A stretch of 16,780 nucleotides of DNA. Origin: Colivivens sp963594655. GTDB taxonomy: Bacteria; Bacteroidota; Bacteroidia; Bacteroidales; Bacteroidaceae. The notes under the pieces are model-generated. The model was not told the origin of the DNA. It saw only the letters and a list, made by a program, of their open reading frames with translations, and did not search any database. This document shows positions 16,618-16,780 of this stretch, piece by piece (within the stretch, counting starts at the first letter, position 1; each line of letters begins with the position of its first letter). The stretch is from positions 1 to 16,780 of the forward strand of contig CAVBFD010000049.1 of assembly GCA_963594655.1 (NCBI GenBank), written 5' to 3'. The position numbers and the translations under genes are program-made.

Positions 16618-16780
16618 TCACTTTCCTCCTTTTCTTGCCATCTTCCTGCTCCGCCGCCATTCCTCCCACAACATGCCGGGCAGGGTGCGTATTATCCATC
16701 CGCAGCGCGAGAGCTGTTTCTTAGGTGATAATATCGGCAATTTGGTACCGCCTGTAGCGGTGTTTTGGTACCGCTGATTC
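16618..16780 (-). CDS. C-terminal end of an unrecognised protein, running off the right edge
   Basis: An open frame enters from the right edge and ends at TGA 16618-16620, one base before the Nudix ATG. It gives at least 53 residues. The last 35 (KKQLSRCGWIIRTLPGM..., ending WEEWRRSRKMARKGGK) are basic and Trp-rich and look like a real protein tail. The first 18 come from the 55-bp edge repeat, which is open in this frame (NQRYQNTATGGTKLPILS). I do not recognise the family. Close coupling to the Nudix gene supports it being coding, but whether the repeat belongs to the true protein or interrupts it cannot be told here. Confidence 0.5.
   Translation of the reverse strand, partial: NQRYQNTATGGTKLPILSPKKQLSRCGWIIRTLPGMLWEEWRRSRKMARKGGK
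16726..16780. repeat. 55-bp inverted edge repeat, right copy
   Basis: Exact reverse complement of bases 1-55; identity stops at base 16725 (G here pairs against A at 56, giving a mismatch). Same internal structure as the left copy: two copies of TTTGGTACCGC in this orientation, 23 bp apart, and competing short hairpins. It lies over the open frame of the partial gene read leftward. The unique sequences inside the two copies are unrelated, so only these 55 bases are shared. Confidence 0.9.

Noticed and set aside
1..16780. Reading the matching ends as proof of a circular element.
   Set aside because: The ends match as inverted copies, not direct ones. Joining them would make a 110-bp perfect palindrome, so they do not indicate a circular plasmid or phage genome.
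1..16780. Composite transposon bounded by terminal inverted repeats.
   Set aside because: The interior is ordinary housekeeping sequence (dnaK, fabG, radA, tamB) with no transposase, integrase or cargo-like genes, so a 16.7-kb transposon is unlikely.

Overview
The window looks like a chromosomal housekeeping segment from a member of Bacteroidota, most likely Bacteroidales and perhaps near Prevotellaceae. Four independent lines support this. Four promoters fit the Bacteroidota form (TTG or TTTG, then 19-20 bp, then TAnnTTTG), and start codons lack clear Shine-Dalgarno sequences. The TamA-type partner of TamB is a lipoprotein (TamL type). The DnaK sequence and its Gly/Ser-rich tail fit the group. 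The species is not determined. There is no tRNA, rRNA, CRISPR array, transposase or recombinase gene in view.

Layout. (a) 1-600: a MATE-family efflux pump gene on the minus strand, cut off after about 182 residues by a 55-bp repeat that forms the left edge. (b) 601-2832: an intergenic stretch with a good plus-strand promoter that has no gene behind it, then a strong rho-independent terminator, then dnaK (minus). (c) 2833-5487: a divergent promoter region and a plus-strand three-gene operon encoding a VWA-like exported protein with a C-terminal membrane anchor, a multipass membrane protein, and a cyclophilin-type prolyl isomerase lipoprotein. (d) 5499-7585: a minus-strand tetR-fabG-RluA-type pseudouridine synthase operon with its own promoter. 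(e) 7757-15980: a minus-strand block running tamB, then tamL (20-nt overlap), then radA, with a consensus promoter just upstream of tamB. (f) 16101-16780: a Nudix hydrolase gene and, 1 nt upstream of it, the C-terminal end of an unrecognised gene that runs through the right-hand copy of the 55-bp repeat and out of the window.

Themes. Much of the content concerns the cell envelope and protein quality control: DnaK in the cytoplasm, a probably periplasmic prolyl isomerase lipoprotein, TamB/TamL for outer-membrane assembly or lipid traffic, and FabG for fatty-acid elongation under a TetR-type regulator. RadA and the RluA-type enzyme act on DNA and RNA.

The most unusual structural signal is at the edges. 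The first 55 bases are an exact reverse complement of the last 55, and at the left end this repeat destroys a MATE gene. The length equals a common assembler k-mer, so the edges are probably assembly-graph breaks at a dispersed or inverted repeat. That repeat could also mark an insertion or an invertible 16.7-kb segment. I found no convincing new multi-gene system. The best candidates for follow-up are the edge repeat, the gene-less promoter at 776-806, and the uncharacterised VWA-like/membrane gene pair.
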